Assembly (NCBI GenBank): GCA_027315385.1
Contig: DAHUYD010000067.1
Coordinates: forward strand, 1 to 62,057
Origin: Acidobacterium sp.
GTDB taxonomy: Bacteria; Acidobacteriota; Terriglobia; Terriglobales; Acidobacteriaceae
Reading direction: 5' to 3'
DNA length: 62,057 bases
A program made the translations under genes and the position numbers. Below the pieces are notes generated by a model that was not told the DNA's origin, did not search any database, and worked only from the letters and a program-made list of their open reading frames with translations. Of the stretch, positions 43,059 through 51,130 are shown piece after piece (within the stretch, counting starts at the first letter, position 1; each line of letters begins with the position of its first letter).

Positions 43059-44093
43059 ATGGGTTATGCGGTTTTGAAATCTCCTGAGTATCAGTCGGAA
43101 GAAGAACGGGCCTCGGCACTCCCGAAGGGCGGCCTTCACCTCTGCTCGAAGCCGTTTAGTTTCGGCCAGCCTGTGCCGGACGGAGGGGTTATAGCGAGCC
43201 TCTGGACGAACGTGCACGACGCGTTCTTCCCGGAGAAGCAGCCTCCGCTTCGCCTGACGTCGCGGCCGGTGCGCGTCTCCGATCCGCTGGCGGTGAAGCG
43301 CAGTCCCGCATCAAGCGTGATGGCCTTCTGTCTTCACGGGCTGGTGGTGGCGCTGTTGCTGTGGGTTTCGCTTATGCCGCACCCCAAGCCGGTGGTGCAG
43401 AAGATGCACATCACCAAACTGATCTACCAGCCGTACGTTCCACCGGTCACGCCTCCGGCGCCGAAGACGATGGGTGGGGGCGGGGGAGGCGGCGCGCACA
43501 AGATCGTCGAGCCGATTAAGGGCAAGCTGCCGCCGGTGCAGGCGCAGAGGCTCCGCGTCGCGCCTCGGATTATTCGAGTGAACCATCCGCTGCTTCCGGT
43601 TCCTGCGGCGATCGTGATGCCGAAGAATGTCAATATGCCTGACAATCCCATGCCGAACGTGGGCATGCCGCAATCACCGCAGGTGGCGATGGCGTCACAG
43701 GGGGAGGGCAGCAACGGCGGGTTCGGTTCCGCGGCTGGCGGCGGCATTGGCGGCGGCATTGGCGCTGGCCTCGGTCCAGGCACGGGCGGCGGCTACAGCG
43801 GCGGCGTGATGAGCGTCGGCGGCGGCGTGACGGCTCCGCAGGTGATCCACCAGGTCGACCCGGACTTCACCGAGCAGGCTCGCGCAGCACGTCTGCAGGG
43901 TCAGGTTGCGATCCAGCTGATCGTGGACTCAAGCGGCATGCCCGAAGATATGCAGGTGGTGCACCACCTTGGCATGGGGCTGGACCAGAAGGCGCTCGAA
44001 GCGGTGCAGCAGTATCGCTTCCGTCCCGCGATGTACCACGGCCATCCGGTCCCCGTGCGCCTGATTGTTGAGGTGAACTTCCACCTGTTCTGA
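43059..44093 (+). CDS. Energy transducer TonB
   Basis: The 344-residue protein has a cytosolic N-terminus (about 85 residues), one membrane helix (about 87-106: VMAFCLHGLVVALLLWVSLM), a periplasmic Pro/Gly linker (QPYVPPVTPPAPK, GGGGGGG, then GGGIGGGIGAGLG) and a TonB C-terminal domain (about 262-344: VDPDFTEQARAARLQGQVAI, VEVNFHLF). TonB passes proton-motive energy from ExbB/ExbD to outer-membrane receptors. ExbBD is not in the window. No clear ribosome binding site supports ATG 43059. A perfect terminator follows. Confidence 0.88.
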   Translation: MGYAVLKSPEYQSEEERASALPKGGLHLCSKPFSFGQPVPDGGVIASLWTNVHDAFFPEKQPPLRLTSRPVRVSDPLAVKRSPASSVMAFCLHGLVVALLLWVSLMPHPKPVVQKMHITKLIYQPYVPPVTPPAPKTMGGGGGGGAHKIVEPIKGKLPPVQAQRLRVAPRIIRVNHPLLPVPAAIVMPKNVNMPDNPMPNVGMPQSPQVAMASQGEGSNGGFGSAAGGGIGGGIGAGLGPGTGGGYSGGVMSVGGGVTAPQVIHQVDPDFTEQARAARLQGQVAIQLIVDSSGMPEDMQVVHHLGMGLDQKALEAVQQYRFRPAMYHGHPVPVRLIVEVNFHLF

Positions 44094-44121
44094 TCGCTGC
44101 CATTCTCCTCCCCAACTCCAC

Positions 44122-44150
44122 GGCGGAGCCTCTGCGGCTCCGCCCTTTTT
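44122..44150 (+). terminator. Rho-independent terminator after tonB
   Basis: A perfect 9-bp stem (GGCGGAGCC / GGCTCCGCC) with loop TCTGC is followed by CTTTTT, 29 bases after the tonB stop. Confidence 0.85.
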
Positions 44151-44157
44151 GCGTGGA

Positions 44158-44223
44158 TGGAAAGTAGGCTTGACATCTTGCCGGCTCCGTTGCTAGTCTT
44201 GCCATGGAAAGTTAGCTTGACAT
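44158..44223 (+). promoter_or_regulatory. Promoter flanked by two operator-like direct repeats (XRE autoregulation)
   Basis: Two 19-base copies, TGGAAAGTAGGCTTGACAT (44158-44176) and TGGAAAGTTAGCTTGACAT (44205-44223), differ at two positions and start 47 bases apart. The AAG-N4-CTT core of each is palindromic. The first copy contains the -35 TTGACA (44170-44175), and an extended -10 (TGCTAGTCT, 44191-44199) lies 18 bases on. The second copy covers the start region and reaches the ATG. Binding of the XRE product at both sites would block initiation, giving autorepression. Confidence 0.65.
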
Positions 44224-44434
44224 GGAGCCCTCGATCCAAAACCGTGTTCGGGAGATGCGCCTGGCCAGGGAACTGACCCAGGAACAGCTGGCGGACGCGG
44301 TGGGTGTTTCGCGGCAAAGCATTAACTCCATCGAGCGCGGGCGCTATGTTCCCAGTTTGCCGCTGGCGTTGCTGCTCGCTCGCGCTTTTCGCTGTCCTGT
44401 CGACGACATCTTTACCCTGGAGAAGAAGCGATGA
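44222..44434 (+). CDS. Small XRE-family transcriptional regulator
   Basis: A 70-residue stand-alone Cro/C1-type HTH: VREMRLARELTQEQLADAVG followed by VSRQSINSIERGRYVPSLPL, the full 'L-T-Q-E-x-L-A-x-x-x-G-V-S-R-Q-x-I-x-x-I-E-x-G' signature. Proteins of this size usually control themselves and an adjacent membrane protein, and the next gene does encode one, with an ATGA overlap. Confidence 0.9.
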   Translation: MEPSIQNRVREMRLARELTQEQLADAVGVSRQSINSIERGRYVPSLPLALLLARAFRCPVDDIFTLEKKR

Positions 44435-44652
44435 ACATCCCATTGATTGGCATGAATAAAGACGAGCGGTGTGTCGATCATCACCGCCGCTCCACCAGCC
44501 TGGCTGCCATCGTCGGCACCCTTACCGGGGTTGGCATTTGGGAGTACGACTGGTTTGCACATCACTATTGCAACTGGCAACTGCTCGCCGTGCTGATCGC
44601 AATCGTGGCGACGAAGCTGGCTGCGTCAACTTGGTACCACTTCACTTATTAG
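44431..44652 (+). CDS. Small membrane protein co-expressed with the XRE regulator
   Basis: A 73-residue product overlapping the regulator by ATGA. A polar N-terminus (about 20 residues) precedes a short hydrophobic segment (STSLAAIVGTLTGVGIW), then a loop EYDWFAHHYCNW and a clear membrane helix (LLAVLIAIVATKLAA). Similar partners of small XRE regulators are common, but their function is unknown. Confidence 0.7.
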   Translation: MNIPLIGMNKDERCVDHHRRSTSLAAIVGTLTGVGIWEYDWFAHHYCNWQLLAVLIAIVATKLAASTWYHFTY

Positions 44653-44675
44653 TCTCAACAAAGGAGACTCGCCCC

Positions 44676-44909
44676 ATGTGCCTTCCCGACCTGAACACGA
44701 GCCAGCCCGGAACGAGCCGCCGCAGCCGGCTGGCTGCGATGGCGATTTTGCTTGCGACGATGTCCCTGGGGATCGGGTTCCTGCACCCGCAGCCAGGGCC
44801 CGGCGCCGATTTCTTTGACTTCCTGCGCGGATTGATGGTGGGCGGCGGGCTGGTTTTCAGCATTGCCGCCTTCAGGCTCTGTGTGAGGCGCCCCAGGGGT
44901 GCCAACTGA
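44676..44909 (+). CDS. Small two-helix membrane protein
   Basis: A 77-residue product starting at ATG 44676 with AAAGGAG 9 bases upstream, third gene of the XRE operon. A basic stretch (SRRSRLAAM) leads into helix 1 (AILLATMSLGIGFL). A Pro-rich turn and helix 2 (FLRGLMVGGGLVFSIAAFRL) follow, then a basic tail RRPRGAN. No family recognised. Confidence 0.68.
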   Translation: MCLPDLNTSQPGTSRRSRLAAMAILLATMSLGIGFLHPQPGPGADFFDFLRGLMVGGGLVFSIAAFRLCVRRPRGAN

Positions 44910-45088
44910 GGGCTGCGCGCCGGTCCAGCTCAGTGAAGCTAAAGCCTCGGGCCTGCGCATTGTCATGGACACTGCCCCCCACAACGAGCACTTCCCCCTC
45001 AGGCTCGATCAAAAGGACCTGCCTGAGGAGGCAAAGACTCAAGTCACCGCCAAAGTCGTAGCAGGCCGGGAGCTTTGGTTCTAACACC

Positions 45089-45540
45089 ATGAAGCATGTG
45101 CTGACGAATACCTTGAAGGTCCTTTACAGGCACAGATGGACAATAGTCAATTCGCCGTCCCGTCTGAGATGGTTCACGAGCGATGATCCCGTCGTCTGTC
45201 TGAATTTCAGATCAAGCTCTGACTATGACTTCGGCGGAGGGTGGAATAAGGCAGGAGGAAAGATCCTTCTTCCGCTAAGCCCAAACCACCTCATGATTAC
45301 TGAGATTGACGCAAGCCCGTACCCACGGGAGACCCCCTCTCGCTATCATGCGCAGCATTCCGTCGCATGATCGCCGAACACGCGTTCCGGCGGATCTGCT
45401 CGTTCGGACCTGAAGACAAGATCCTCCAGCTAAGACCCCGCGCAGTAGATGCTACGGCGTTTCAGAACGAGCGGGCACTCTGGGGATCGTGGTACGAAGA
45501 TCAAACAAGAGCTGAACAGGCGCCCTATGCGGCCGAATGA
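45089..45540 (+). pseudogene. Broken DUF4238 gene remnant
   Basis: Frame 2 (45089-45370) encodes YRHRWTIVNSPSRLRWFTSDDPVV and ILLPLSPNHLMITEI, the C-terminal core of DUF4238 proteins ('W-x-i-x-x-a-P-x-x-x-f-x-T-S-D-x-P-V-V'). It stops at 45370, but the expected continuation lies in frame 1 (from about 45340 to the stop at 45540: FRRMIAEHAFRRICSFGPED). A frameshift near 45310-45367 therefore splits the domain, and the N-terminal ~150-200 residues of the family are missing. ATG 45367 overlaps the first stop (ATGA), so limited coupled translation cannot be excluded. Confidence 0.7.
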
Positions 45541-45568
45541 AGCCACATGGTCTGTCGCTCGCACCTGC

Positions 45569-47350
45569 TCACTCCACCTCCAGCCCCACCGCCTGCATCA
45601 GCTTCAGCGCATTGCTGGTCCGCACCACTCCCGGCTTCAGCCGGTAGTCGAACTTCAGCTTCCCGTCTTCGATCGAGTCCTCGAAGTGGCAATTCCGTCC
45701 CGCACCTTCCAGCGCCTCCGGAATCGCCGTCAGCGCCAGATCGTGCGTGGTGACCAGGCCAATCGCGCCCTTCCGCACCAGCGCGCCCACCACAAATCGT
45801 GTCCCCTCCAGCCGATCGTGCGAATTCGTTCCCGACAGCAATTCGTCCAGAAGAAACAGGAGCGGCACCGGCCCGCGTGCTAAATCCGACAATAGCTTCA
45901 GCCGCCGAATCTCCGCGTAGAACCGCGACACTCCGCCCTGCAATGAATCCAGCACGCAGATCGACGCGCCAACCGAAAGCGGAGACATGCGCAGCCGCCG
46001 CGCTCGCACCGGCGCGCCCGCCTGCGCCAGCACCGCGTTAATACCCACCCCGCGCAGCAGCGTGCTTTTTCCAGCCATATTCGGCCCGCTGATCAGCAGC
46101 AGGCTCAGCTCCCGTCCCAGCGTGAGATCGTTGCCGACCGCGCCGCTCTCCGGCAGCAGTGGATGCTTCAAATCCTCGGCCTCAAACAGCGGCGCCTCGT
46201 CCACAAACTCCGGCAGCACCTGCCGCGGATGCTCCCACGCATAGCCGGCCAGCGCCGCCAGCGCCTCAAACTCGCCCACCGCCGCCAGCCATCCGCGAAT
46301 CTTGGGCCCATACCGCCGCTTCCATCGCTCCGCCAGCCGGGCAAAGAGCGGCGTGTAGAAAAACAAGGGGTCAATCACCCGCACCATCAGGTTCTCGCGG
46401 TTCTCGAGCCGCTCCACCAGACGCCGAAGCTTCCTGAGCGCGCGCGATGGCGCGATGTCACCGCTGCCCAGCGCCGCTTGCAACCGCCGCAGCCGTTCCG
46501 AGGTAAACCTCCGTTGCTCCAGGACCGCCAGCACTTCCGCCAGCACCTTCAGGCCGCCGGCCGCATGCTCTGTCGCTTCTGCAATCTCCGCCGCGGGTAC
46601 GCGGAACCGCCATCCCAACCCAAGGTTCACCAGCGACATCAGCACCAGCGGATACCAGGGCCCCGTCGCAAACCACCAGACCAACGATGCGATCCACAGC
46701 GCGGCCATCGTTCCCAAACCCCACGGCAGCCATGCCTGCTGCAGCGTCGCCGTTTCTTCGCCCCATGCGGCAACTTCCTCCGGATGCACCCCCGCTCGCA
46801 CATGCTGTCCGGCCACAAACAGGCGCTCGCGCAGCTGTACCTGCGGGTTCAGTTCCAGCACTGCCGCATGCCGCTCGCGCACCTCGCCGGGCGACGCCGC
46901 GCGCAGCAGCCACTGCGCCAGCATCTCTTCGCCGGCCGTTGTCTGCGCCGTGCACAGCAGCTCGAACAGCGAGCCCTTGCCGAAAATGTCCAGGTCTCTC
47001 GCATATGGATGCGCCGGATCGAGGAATCGCTCCCCGCCCTCGCCCGTGCCGGCCCACCTGTTATCGAGGCGCGCGAGTCCGCGCTCGTAGAACTGCGAGA
47101 CTCGCTCCTGCTCGCGCTGCTGCCGCAGCAGATTCTCATGCGCCACCGCCAGCGCCACAAATACCAGCGCCGGAATCGCCGCATAAGGCAGCCGACGAGG
47201 CGTATGCAGCAGCGCGATGGCCCCGACCGCCGCAATCAAAAACACCGTGATCTTCGTCCAGCCCAGCCGCCGGTCCAAGGCCCGGCCTCGGGCCATGCGC
47301 GCCTGGTTTTCCTCGAGCAGCCGGCTGTACACGTCGCGGGGCGATTCCAT
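45569..47350 (-). CDS. Membrane-anchored MutS-like ATPase (MutS family, not MutS itself)
   Basis: A 593-residue protein with two N-terminal membrane helices (about 32-75: ITVFLIAAVGAIALL; AIPALVFVALAVA) and another pair near 205-240. The lever/clamp region resembles MutS domain III, and the C-terminal ATPase has Walker A ISGPNMAGKST (Ser at about 421), FLLDELLSGTNSHDR (Walker B and D-loop) and GLVTTHDLAL. The mismatch-recognition domains I and II are absent. Soluble MutS2-like relatives act on recombination intermediates or stalled ribosomes; the role of membrane-bound ones is unknown. ATG 47350 fits the first helix; the longer ORF to 47473 crosses a terminator. Confidence 0.82.
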   Translation of the reverse strand: MESPRDVYSRLLEENQARMARGRALDRRLGWTKITVFLIAAVGAIALLHTPRRLPYAAIPALVFVALAVAHENLLRQQREQERVSQFYERGLARLDNRWAGTGEGGERFLDPAHPYARDLDIFGKGSLFELLCTAQTTAGEEMLAQWLLRAASPGEVRERHAAVLELNPQVQLRERLFVAGQHVRAGVHPEEVAAWGEETATLQQAWLPWGLGTMAALWIASLVWWFATGPWYPLVLMSLVNLGLGWRFRVPAAEIAEATEHAAGGLKVLAEVLAVLEQRRFTSERLRRLQAALGSGDIAPSRALRKLRRLVERLENRENLMVRVIDPLFFYTPLFARLAERWKRRYGPKIRGWLAAVGEFEALAALAGYAWEHPRQVLPEFVDEAPLFEAEDLKHPLLPESGAVGNDLTLGRELSLLLISGPNMAGKSTLLRGVGINAVLAQAGAPVRARRLRMSPLSVGASICVLDSLQGGVSRFYAEIRRLKLLSDLARGPVPLLFLLDELLSGTNSHDRLEGTRFVVGALVRKGAIGLVTTHDLALTAIPEALEGAGRNCHFEDSIEDGKLKFDYRLKPGVVRTSNALKLMQAVGLEVE

Positions 47351-47438
47351 TTCAGGTCCTCTGGATTGTACTTCGGAAGAACTCAGGAACCTGCGGCCCT
47401 CAGACCGGCCCTCCCCGGCGCAAGCCGATCCCGGACAG

Positions 47439-47464
47439 CAAAAAGCCCGGATCGCTCCGGGCTT
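47439..47464 (-). terminator. Rho-independent terminator after trxA
   Basis: On the minus strand a 9-bp stem (AAGCCCGGA / TCCGGGCTT) with a 4-base loop is followed by TTTTT in GGCTTTTTGCTG. It lies just beyond the thioredoxin stop and ahead of the MutS-like gene. Confidence 0.75.
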
Positions 47465-47485
47465 CTGCTTCAAGTTCCATGCCGC

Positions 47486-47815
47486 TTAGAGCAAGCGGGT
47501 CAGGGCCTCGACGATCTCGTCTTTCCTGCGCAAACCAACCATCTGCTCCACGAGCTTGCCGTCCTTAAAAAGCAGCAGCGTGGGAATGCCCCGGATGTTG
47601 TAGCGCATCGGCGTCGCCTGGTTGTGGTCCACGTCCATCTTGGCCACCTTCACGCGTCCGCTGTACTCGGTCGCCACTTCGTCCACCGTCGGAGCCAAGG
47701 CCCGGCACGGCCCGCACCATGTTGCCCAAAAATCCACCAATACCGGCTGGTTCGACTGGAGGACCTCCTGCTCGAACGTCGCGTCGCTCACTTCGGCAAT
47801 GCCTACTGCGGCCAT
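47486..47815 (-). CDS. trxA: Thioredoxin
   Basis: A 109-residue classical thioredoxin: VLVDFWATWCGPCRALAP with the redox pair Cys34/Cys37, cis-Pro in RGIPTLLLFKDG, and KMDVDHNQATPMRY. It reduces cytosolic disulfides with thioredoxin reductase. ATG 47815 has GAGGAGAGAG directly upstream; the extended ORF to 47845 adds ten residues without a better site. Confidence 0.95.
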   Translation of the reverse strand: MAAVGIAEVSDATFEQEVLQSNQPVLVDFWATWCGPCRALAPTVDEVATEYSGRVKVAKMDVDHNQATPMRYNIRGIPTLLLFKDGKLVEQMVGLRRKDEIVEALTRLL

Positions 47816-48288
47816 CTCTCTCCTCTTTTCCCCGGGATATTTCATTGACTACAACAAGACTCATCAGTGCGCTGCGCTTATTGGCGGACCGAGTGCGAGC
47901 CGCGATCAAGGCGGGTCGCAGGCTGTTCGCCGAAGGCGATGACCTGTTGACGGGTCCAGTTCCAGTTTACCTGACTCCCCACTTTTTTATAGATGCGAGA
48001 GAGACACGCAGGTCGCAGCGGACCGGGGAAACATTGACCCCAAAAGTAAAGACGCCCGGATTCTTTTCAGAATCACGGGCGCCAGAGCAGCCCTCCCCCA
48101 GAACTGCCCACGGATGCGAACATAGGGCTTTTAAGGGCTGGAAAGCAAGCAATCTTGGGTAATTCTGGTAACGCCTAAATCGAGTTACGCATGAGCGCAG
48201 AGGCGCGGTTACCAACGTGGGATGTAGCTGACGCCGCAGGTGTTACACAGCCCTCCACCGGCTCCGTGCCGGAACTCCCTTGCCCTCT
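47816..48288. other. 473-base gap between trxA and thrB
   Basis: No coding sequence was recognised. It contains the trxA ribosome binding site at its left end and the hairpin at 48053-48081. No tRNA cloverleaf fits the remainder. Confidence 0.5.
48053..48081 (-). terminator. Terminator-like hairpin downstream of thrC-thrB
   Basis: CGCCCG-GATTCT / AGAATC-CGGGCG pair around a TTTC loop with one bulged base. On the minus strand the hairpin is followed by TCTTTACTTTT. It is about 210 bases past the thrB stop. Confidence 0.5.
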
Positions 48289-49200
48289 TCAGGTTAAATC
48301 GATGCGCGCCGGCTCGCACTCCAGCTCGCAGATCAGCACCTCCACCGGTCCGGCGCCGGCAGTGGCTTGTCGAACGCGCTCTCGCGCCTCGGCAGCAGCT
48401 TTCTCCGACTCCGCCAGTAATAGTACCGCCGGCCCTGCTCCGCTCAGCGCGACTCCGAGAATGCCGCTCCGCCCTGCCAGCGGCAGCAGCGGAGCCAGCA
48501 ACGGACATACCTCGGCCCGATACGGCTGATGCAGGCGGTCCAGCATGGCGTTCGCCAGCAAATCGCCGCGCCCGGTCGCCACCGCGGCCGTCATCAATGC
48601 CACGCGCTGCAAATTCTCAACCACATCCCGCCGGGACCAGGCAGCAGGCAAGACGGCCCGTGAAGCGATGGTCGCCAGAGGACGCTCCGGCATAACCAAA
48701 ATCGCGCGCCAGGTACTCGGCGGCGCTAACGACACCGCCTGCACGCGCTCAGCTTCCGTCGCGCTTGCCACAAATCCACCCAGCCAGCATGCCGCGGCGT
48801 TGTCCGGATGCCCTTCCAGCCGGCAAGCCTCGGCGAGAATGCGGTCGCCGCCCCAGGCCAGACCTCCGAAATACGACGCCATCGCCGCCGCCGCAATCCG
48901 CACAGCCGCGGAAGACCCGCACCCCATCCCCAGTGGGATTTCGTTCCTCAGCCGCAGGCGCAGAGGCACCGCGGTCCGCGCGTGATGATCGAGCAGCAGA
49001 CTGTAGGTCTCCAGGAGCAGATTGCCTTTGATCGCCGAGCACGCGTCCGGGTTCCGCCCCGTCGCATCAATACTGTATTCTTCCGCCGCTTCCGCTTCGA
49101 TGTCCAGGTGCAACTTCAGCGCCAGCGCCAGCGTGTCGAATCCAGGCCCCAGATTCGCCGATGTGGCCGGCAATCGCAGCCGCACGCGTTTCGTGCTCAT
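48289..49200 (-). CDS. thrB: Homoserine kinase
   Basis: A 303-residue GHMP kinase: LPATSANLGPGFDTLALAL at the N-terminus, the ATP loop PLGMGCGSSAA (89-99), EGHPDNAA, and the C-terminal GVALSGAGPAVL (motif 3). It phosphorylates L-homoserine to O-phosphohomoserine, the substrate of the adjacent threonine synthase. The ATG overlaps the thrC stop (ATGA), so the pair is coupled in the order thrC-thrB. Confidence 0.94.
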   Translation of the reverse strand: MSTKRVRLRLPATSANLGPGFDTLALALKLHLDIEAEAAEEYSIDATGRNPDACSAIKGNLLLETYSLLLDHHARTAVPLRLRLRNEIPLGMGCGSSAAVRIAAAAMASYFGGLAWGGDRILAEACRLEGHPDNAAACWLGGFVASATEAERVQAVSLAPPSTWRAILVMPERPLATIASRAVLPAAWSRRDVVENLQRVALMTAAVATGRGDLLANAMLDRLHQPYRAEVCPLLAPLLPLAGRSGILGVALSGAGPAVLLLAESEKAAAEARERVRQATAGAGPVEVLICELECEPARIDLT

Positions 49201-50543
49201 CGTCCCGCGCGCTCCAGCTCGCGCAGCACGTCATCCACCCGCGCCTCCATCTCCACTGTGTTGCGGCACAAGGTGCCGAGCTCCGCCGCCACGGGCGCGC
49301 TCTCCGGCTCGGTCAGCAAATCGCCACGATGGAATTGAATCGTGTAGTCGGAATCCTTCAGCGTGTGTCCGGTCAGCAGCAGCACAACGGATTCCTCCGC
49401 GGTCATTTTGCCTTGTTGCCGCAGCTTCTTCAGCCCGGCCAGCGTCACCGCCGATGCCGGCTCGCAGCCAATCCCCTCAGCGCCGATCTCGGCCTTCGCC
49501 ACGGCGATCTCCGCCTCCGAGACCTGCTCGACAAAACCGCCTGTCTCCCGGATCACCTGCACGGCCTTCCGCCACGACGCCGGATTCCCAATCCGAATCG
49601 CGCTCGCCCGCGTCTGCGCCTCTACCGGCTCCAGCCGCTCGCCGCCCGTCTCCCGCATGGCCCGCACCAGAGGATTCGCGCCCTCCGCCTGAATCACCGA
49701 AATCCGCGGAACCCGCGCCGTCAGCCCGAGGCGCTTCATCTCCAAAAATCCCTTGCCGAGCGCCGAGCTGTTCGCCAGATTCCCTCCTGGAACGATCAGG
49801 TGATCCGGAACCTCCCACTCCATCTGTTCCGCGATTTCCAGCGCCGGGGTTTTCTGTCCCTCAATGCGATAAGGATTCACTGAATTGAGCAGACATACCG
49901 GCGCGCGCTCCACCACCCCGGCCAGCACCCGCACACAGCCATCGAAGTCCGTCTTCAACTGGAGCACCAGTGCACCGTAGTCCATCGCCTGCGCCAGCTT
50001 GCCCCACGCAATTCTGCCCTCCGGCAGCAGCACCAGGCTGCGCATTCCCGCGCGCGCGGCATACGCCGCCATCGATGCCGATGTGTTGCCCGTCGATGCG
50101 CACGCCACCCACGCGAATCTCCGCTCCTTCGCGACGGACAGGGCCGCCGTCATCCCCGCGTCTTTGAACGAGCCTGTGGGATTCATCCCCTGATGCTTGG
50201 CGCGCAAGAGTGTCATCCCCAGCCGGTCAGCAGAACGGGGCAGCTCGAACAGCGGCGTGTTACCCTCGCCCAGCGAAACGATGCTCCGTTCATCCTTCAG
50301 GATGGGCAGCATCTCGCGAAACCGCCATACCCCGCTGCGGTCCGCTGCCTCGCCCGACATGCGCCGCTCCCGCCACAGCCAGCGCAGCGCGCTCGGGTTC
50401 GGACGGGTGTGTCCGGCCCCGCTCCATCCCGGATACGTCACCTCATACAGATCGCCGCAGGCGCAGCGGAAATTGCCGCGCAGCGCCTCCTGCGCGATCT
50501 CGCTCGCGCATCCCATGCATCGCAGTTGGTGGATTCCCATCAT
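49197..50543 (-). CDS. thrC: Threonine synthase
   Basis: A 448-residue PLP enzyme converting O-phosphohomoserine to threonine. An N-terminal zinc-ribbon-like region (CMGC, then RCACGDLYE) precedes the fold-type II core. The PLP lysine is Lys127 in NPTGSFKDAGM; CASTGNTSASMAAYAARAG binds the cofactor phosphate, and VPGGNLANSSALGKGF follows. The product ends in an extension of about 50 residues (EPESAPVAAELGTLCRNTVE). It is the first gene of the thrC-thrB operon, divergent from the molybdate operon. Confidence 0.94.
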   Translation of the reverse strand: MMGIHQLRCMGCASEIAQEALRGNFRCACGDLYEVTYPGWSGAGHTRPNPSALRWLWRERRMSGEAADRSGVWRFREMLPILKDERSIVSLGEGNTPLFELPRSADRLGMTLLRAKHQGMNPTGSFKDAGMTAALSVAKERRFAWVACASTGNTSASMAAYAARAGMRSLVLLPEGRIAWGKLAQAMDYGALVLQLKTDFDGCVRVLAGVVERAPVCLLNSVNPYRIEGQKTPALEIAEQMEWEVPDHLIVPGGNLANSSALGKGFLEMKRLGLTARVPRISVIQAEGANPLVRAMRETGGERLEPVEAQTRASAIRIGNPASWRKAVQVIRETGGFVEQVSEAEIAVAKAEIGAEGIGCEPASAVTLAGLKKLRQQGKMTAEESVVLLLTGHTLKDSDYTIQFHRGDLLTEPESAPVAAELGTLCRNTVEMEARVDDVLRELERAGR

Positions 50544-50588
50544 ATGTCGCGGATGTTTTCAGCCTAACATCTGCCGTGCTCCTAACCG

Positions 50589-50635
50589 GATCGCATAGAT
50601 TCGCCTACAATTTTCGTGTTGATCGTATAGAATCG
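50589..50635 (+). promoter_or_regulatory. Two 15-base direct repeats upstream of the molybdate regulator
   Basis: GATCGCATAGATTCG (50589-50603) and GATCGTATAGAATCG (50621-50635) match at 13 of 15 positions and start 32 bases apart, three helical turns. The second ends five bases before the ATG of the regulator. This fits an operator bound cooperatively by the regulator, repressing modABC when molybdate is present. It also lies in the divergent thrC promoter region. Confidence 0.5.
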
Positions 50636-50640
50636 TCGCC

Positions 50641-51042
50641 ATGGCCCCGCTTCTCACTCCCCGCGAAGCCGCGATGCGCCTCGGCATCTCCTACCCTGCT
50701 ATCAAGCAGTGGATCTATCGCGGCAAGCTGAAGGCCATCAAAACCCCCGGCGGTCATTACCGGATTCCAGAATCCGAGATGGACGCTCTCCTCTATAAGG
50801 CGAAGCGCCCCGAAACCCCGAAGCGCCAAATGATGCGCACGGTGAGCGGCCGAAATCAGCTCATCGGTCGCATCGTCGATCTCAAAATCGAGGGTCTGCT
50901 CGCCCAGGTGCGCCTCTCCATCGGCGGCCAGATTATCACCTCCATCATCACTTCCGACGCGGCCCGCGAACTGCGCCTGAAGAAAGGCGAAACCATTGCC
51001 GCCCTGATTAAATCCACTGAGGTCATGGTGCTCCGTGTCTGA
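50641..51042 (+). CDS. Molybdate-responsive regulator: excisionase-type HTH fused to one TOBE/Mop domain
   Basis: A 133-residue protein. Residues 1-55 form a MerR/excisionase-like HTH (LTPREAAMRLGISYPAIKQW, then TPGGHYRIPESEMDALL). Residues about 68-133 form a molybdopterin-binding-type TOBE domain (GRNQLIGRIVDLKIEGLLAQ, ending AALIKSTEVMVLRV). Proteins of this build bind molybdate through TOBE dimers and control mod genes. It is the first gene of the modABC operon, and its end overlaps an upstream GTG of the modA frame. Its TOBE is the only one in the operon, since ModC lacks one. Confidence 0.88.
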   Translation: MAPLLTPREAAMRLGISYPAIKQWIYRGKLKAIKTPGGHYRIPESEMDALLYKAKRPETPKRQMMRTVSGRNQLIGRIVDLKIEGLLAQVRLSIGGQIITSIITSDAARELRLKKGETIAALIKSTEVMVLRV

Positions 51043-51130
51043 CCGCCTCCCGTTGCCCGCTTTGAAGGGGCATGGCTTGAGCCGTACCGGCAGGCCTGCC
51101 GCGAAAAGACGGGCTCTGGCCGCTGAGGGT

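Noticed and set aside
44899-45084. 61-residue ORF before the DUF4238 remnant
   Set aside because: No match to the missing N-terminal part of DUF4238 was visible and no ribosome binding site was seen; too short to support.
46163-47848. 561-residue + strand frame opposite the MutS-like and trxA genes
   Set aside because: Spans two well-supported minus-strand genes and their terminator; rich in Arg, Gln, Pro and His without fold signals.
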